Shown one piece after another: positions 5,537 through 5,628 of a stretch of 5,628 bases of DNA. Source of the stretch: CAMBDR01 sp046597185 (lineage in GTDB: Bacteria > Pseudomonadota > Gammaproteobacteria > Burkholderiales > Burkholderiaceae_D). The position numbers and the translations under genes were made by a program. Position 1 is the first letter of the stretch; every line of letters begins with the position of its first letter. The stretch spans positions 1-5,628 of the forward strand of contig JBKJLF010000284.1 of assembly GCA_046597185.1 (NCBI GenBank). Direction: 5' to 3'. The notes under the pieces were generated by a model that was not told the origin of the DNA, ran no database searches, and saw nothing but the letters and a program-made list of their open reading frames with translations.

Positions 5537-5628
5537 ATGAACATCAACCCCTATCAGGCCCCCGGTAGCGATCTTACCGCGCCAGTACAAACCAACCCTG
5601 CACGCCCGCTTGCCATCAACCTTGCTTG
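5537..5628 (+). CDS. N-terminus of a protein with an NPYQAP leader, cut by the window end
   Basis: Thirty codons are present, starting MNINPYQAPGSDLTAP and running open to the window end. The NPYxAP leader followed by a short polar stretch is shared with the two DUF805 copies here (MSNPYAAS and MSNPYTAP) and is common at the start of small proteobacterial membrane proteins, so another multi-pass membrane protein is a fair guess. No membrane segment is yet reached. There is no evident Shine-Dalgarno sequence in front of ATG 5537, which lowers certainty about the start. Confidence 0.6.
   Translation, partial: MNINPYQAPGSDLTAPVQTNPARPLAINLA

Overview
The window looks like chromosomal DNA from a Gram-negative proteobacterium, most likely a betaproteobacterium. 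The reasons are moderate GC with a local AT-rich promoter region, a type IV pilin-like domain of the PilE/PilA type, a DUF805 membrane domain, and a PEP-CTERM (exosortase) protein, a combination common in beta- and some gammaproteobacteria. No phage, insertion sequence, CRISPR array, tRNA or rRNA was recognised. All supported genes are on the + strand; the long minus-strand frames are shadows of these genes.

Region 1 (1-1983) holds a tandem pair. The first copy (143-979) is intact and fuses an N-terminal DUF805 membrane domain to a C-terminal type IV pilin-like domain whose helix keeps the IGILAAVALPAYQ signature but lacks a normal prepilin peptidase site. The second copy (1068-1911) is the same protein family and is broken by an in-frame TAG, a +1 frameshift and loss of the ancestral stop. 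A convincing intrinsic terminator (1952-1973) closes this unit.

Region 2 (1984-2272) is non-coding. It contains a near-consensus sigma-70 promoter (TTGACA, 16 bp, TAAGAT) and an AT-rich inverted repeat in the inferred leader. It drives region 3 (2273-5265), three consecutive genes for exported proteins: a 404-residue protein ending in a 3D (three-aspartate, MltA/RpfB-like) double-psi beta-barrel domain; a 362-residue TolB/PD40-like beta-propeller protein, coupled to it by an ATGA overlap; and a 208-residue PEP-CTERM protein 66 bp further on. The layout suggests one operon working at the cell envelope or surface, but the shared job is inference.

Region 4 (5266-5628) carries small hairpins, a 12-bp tandem duplication, a possible promoter with a repeated TTGACAAT motif, and the first 30 codons of another gene. 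That protein starts MNINPYQAP, echoing the NPYxA(P) leader of the two DUF805 copies, so it may be another small membrane protein of a similar kind.
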